A stretch of 64,000 bases of DNA from B18-G4 sp032250805. Lineage in GTDB: Bacteria; Bacteroidota; Bacteroidia; Bacteroidales; B18-G4. The position numbers and the translations under genes were made by a program. The notes under the pieces are model-generated. The model was not told the origin of the DNA. It saw nothing but the letters and a program-made list of their open reading frames with translations, and searched no databases. The DNA lies in assembly GCA_032250805.1 (NCBI GenBank), contig JAVVEM010000009.1:1-64000 (forward strand), given 5' to 3'. Shown one piece after another: positions 63,641 to 64,000 of the stretch. How positions within the stretch are numbered: the stretch's first letter is position 1; every line of letters begins with the position of its first letter.

Positions 63641-64000
63641 TTATTCATTGATCATGGCTGCGAGCTTTTCAAGATCAATGTCCTTCATACATTTAAAATG
63701 CTTTTTGGGGCATTTTGCAAATCCGATCTTGCTGCACGGACGGCATGAAAGGCCCAGGGTTTGCATGATCACAGACTTGCCTTCTCCTTCAGGCAGATAG
63801 GGGTACATTCCAAATTCAGGGATTGTATTCCCCCAAAGTGAATAGATCTCCTTACGAAAGGCAGCGGCAATATGCATCAACCCTGTATCATGGGTGATCA
63901 CTTTCCCGGCCAGTCTGATCAGAGAAGCAGACTGGTTGATATTAAAGCTGCCACAGGCATTGTATATTCGTTCGCTACTGACAGAAGCGATCTGCTGCGC
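63641..64000 (-). CDS. GT9 family glycosyltransferase (heptosyltransferase-like), C-terminal part
   Basis: The reading frame is open through the window edge at 64000; only the last 119 residues are seen. The stretch LAGKVITHDTGLMHIAAAF with SLWGNTIPEFGMYPY is the C-terminal nucleotide-sugar-binding motif of the GT9 (ADP-heptose LPS heptosyltransferase) family. A cysteine cluster (LSCRPCSKIGFAKCPKKHFKC) near the end is common in this subgroup. It probably adds a sugar to lipopolysaccharide or another surface glycan. The true start lies outside the window; the GTG at 63901 is internal. Confidence 0.88.
   Translation of the reverse strand, partial: AQQIASVSSERIYNACGSFNINQSASLIRLAGKVITHDTGLMHIAAAFRKEIYSLWGNTIPEFGMYPYLPEGEGKSVIMQTLGLSCRPCSKIGFAKCPKKHFKCMKDIDLEKLAAMINE

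Overview
The window is a 64 kb chromosomal segment of a member of the Bacteroidota, probably Bacteroidales- or Marinilabiliales-like. The support is SprA (the type IX secretion translocon), four-permease FtsX/MacB export clusters, -7 boxes of the TAnnTTTG type, no clear Shine-Dalgarno sequences, and gene orders such as ruvA-sprA-gcvH-vanZ-tonB that I recall from this phylum. TGA is an ordinary stop codon here: maeB, the M28 peptidase, acetoacetyl-CoA synthetase, the acyl-CoA dehydrogenase and one permease all end in TGA. I see no rRNA, tRNA, CRISPR array, phage or insertion sequence.

Layout. 0-5 kb (minus strand): an intergenic repeat mosaic, recX, a class III sirtuin, malate dehydrogenase and a malic enzyme-phosphotransacetylase fusion. 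5-15 kb (plus): ruvA, sprA, gcvH, a VanZ-like gene and tonB, ending in a terminator hairpin. 15-26.6 kb: B12-dependent ribonucleotide reductase and polA (minus), phoH (plus), then an M28 lipoprotein peptidase, a nitroreductase and an NtrY/NtrC-like sensor-regulator pair (minus). 26.9-37.5 kb (plus): an ABC export cluster of HlyD adaptor, two small genes, four permeases and one ATPase. Three permeases carry in-frame internal deletions and the ATPase has a nonsense codon, so the cluster looks to be decaying. 37.6-43.2 kb: lnt and acetoacetyl-CoA synthetase (minus), and a GT39 glycosyltransferase (plus) also cut by an in-frame TGA.

43.3-49.1 kb (minus) is a leucine/branched-acyl-CoA catabolic operon: acyl-CoA dehydrogenase, a chimeric carboxyltransferase-biotin protein, methylglutaconyl-CoA hydratase and the methylcrotonyl-CoA carboxylase beta subunit. 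HMG-CoA lyase (56.6 kb) and acetoacetyl-CoA synthetase (39.3 kb) would complete the route to acetoacetyl-CoA. The cluster has no biotin carboxylase. The protein that should be the MCC alpha subunit carries a pyruvate/oxaloacetate-type (5S) carboxyltransferase domain where biotin carboxylase is expected. This suggests an ATP-independent transcarboxylase that moves CO2 from a 2-oxoacid donor to 3-methylcrotonyl-CoA, and it is the most interesting hypothesis in the window.

49.4-55.2 kb (plus) is a signalling module: a hybrid histidine kinase with a C-terminal phosphotransfer-like domain, a sigma54 activator, a good sigma54 (-24/-12) promoter, a membrane-anchored coiled-coil protein of unknown function and a DUF4382-type lipoprotein. 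55.4-64 kb: two HMG-CoA lyase-family proteins (one without the catalytic Cys), two metallo-beta-lactamase-fold hydrolases, a ROK kinase, a large beta-propeller/Omp85-like outer-membrane protein, and the C-terminal end of a GT9 glycosyltransferase cut by the window edge. The divergent intergenic region at 62.8-63.0 kb has two pairs of operator-like palindromes, each pair spaced exactly 30 bp.
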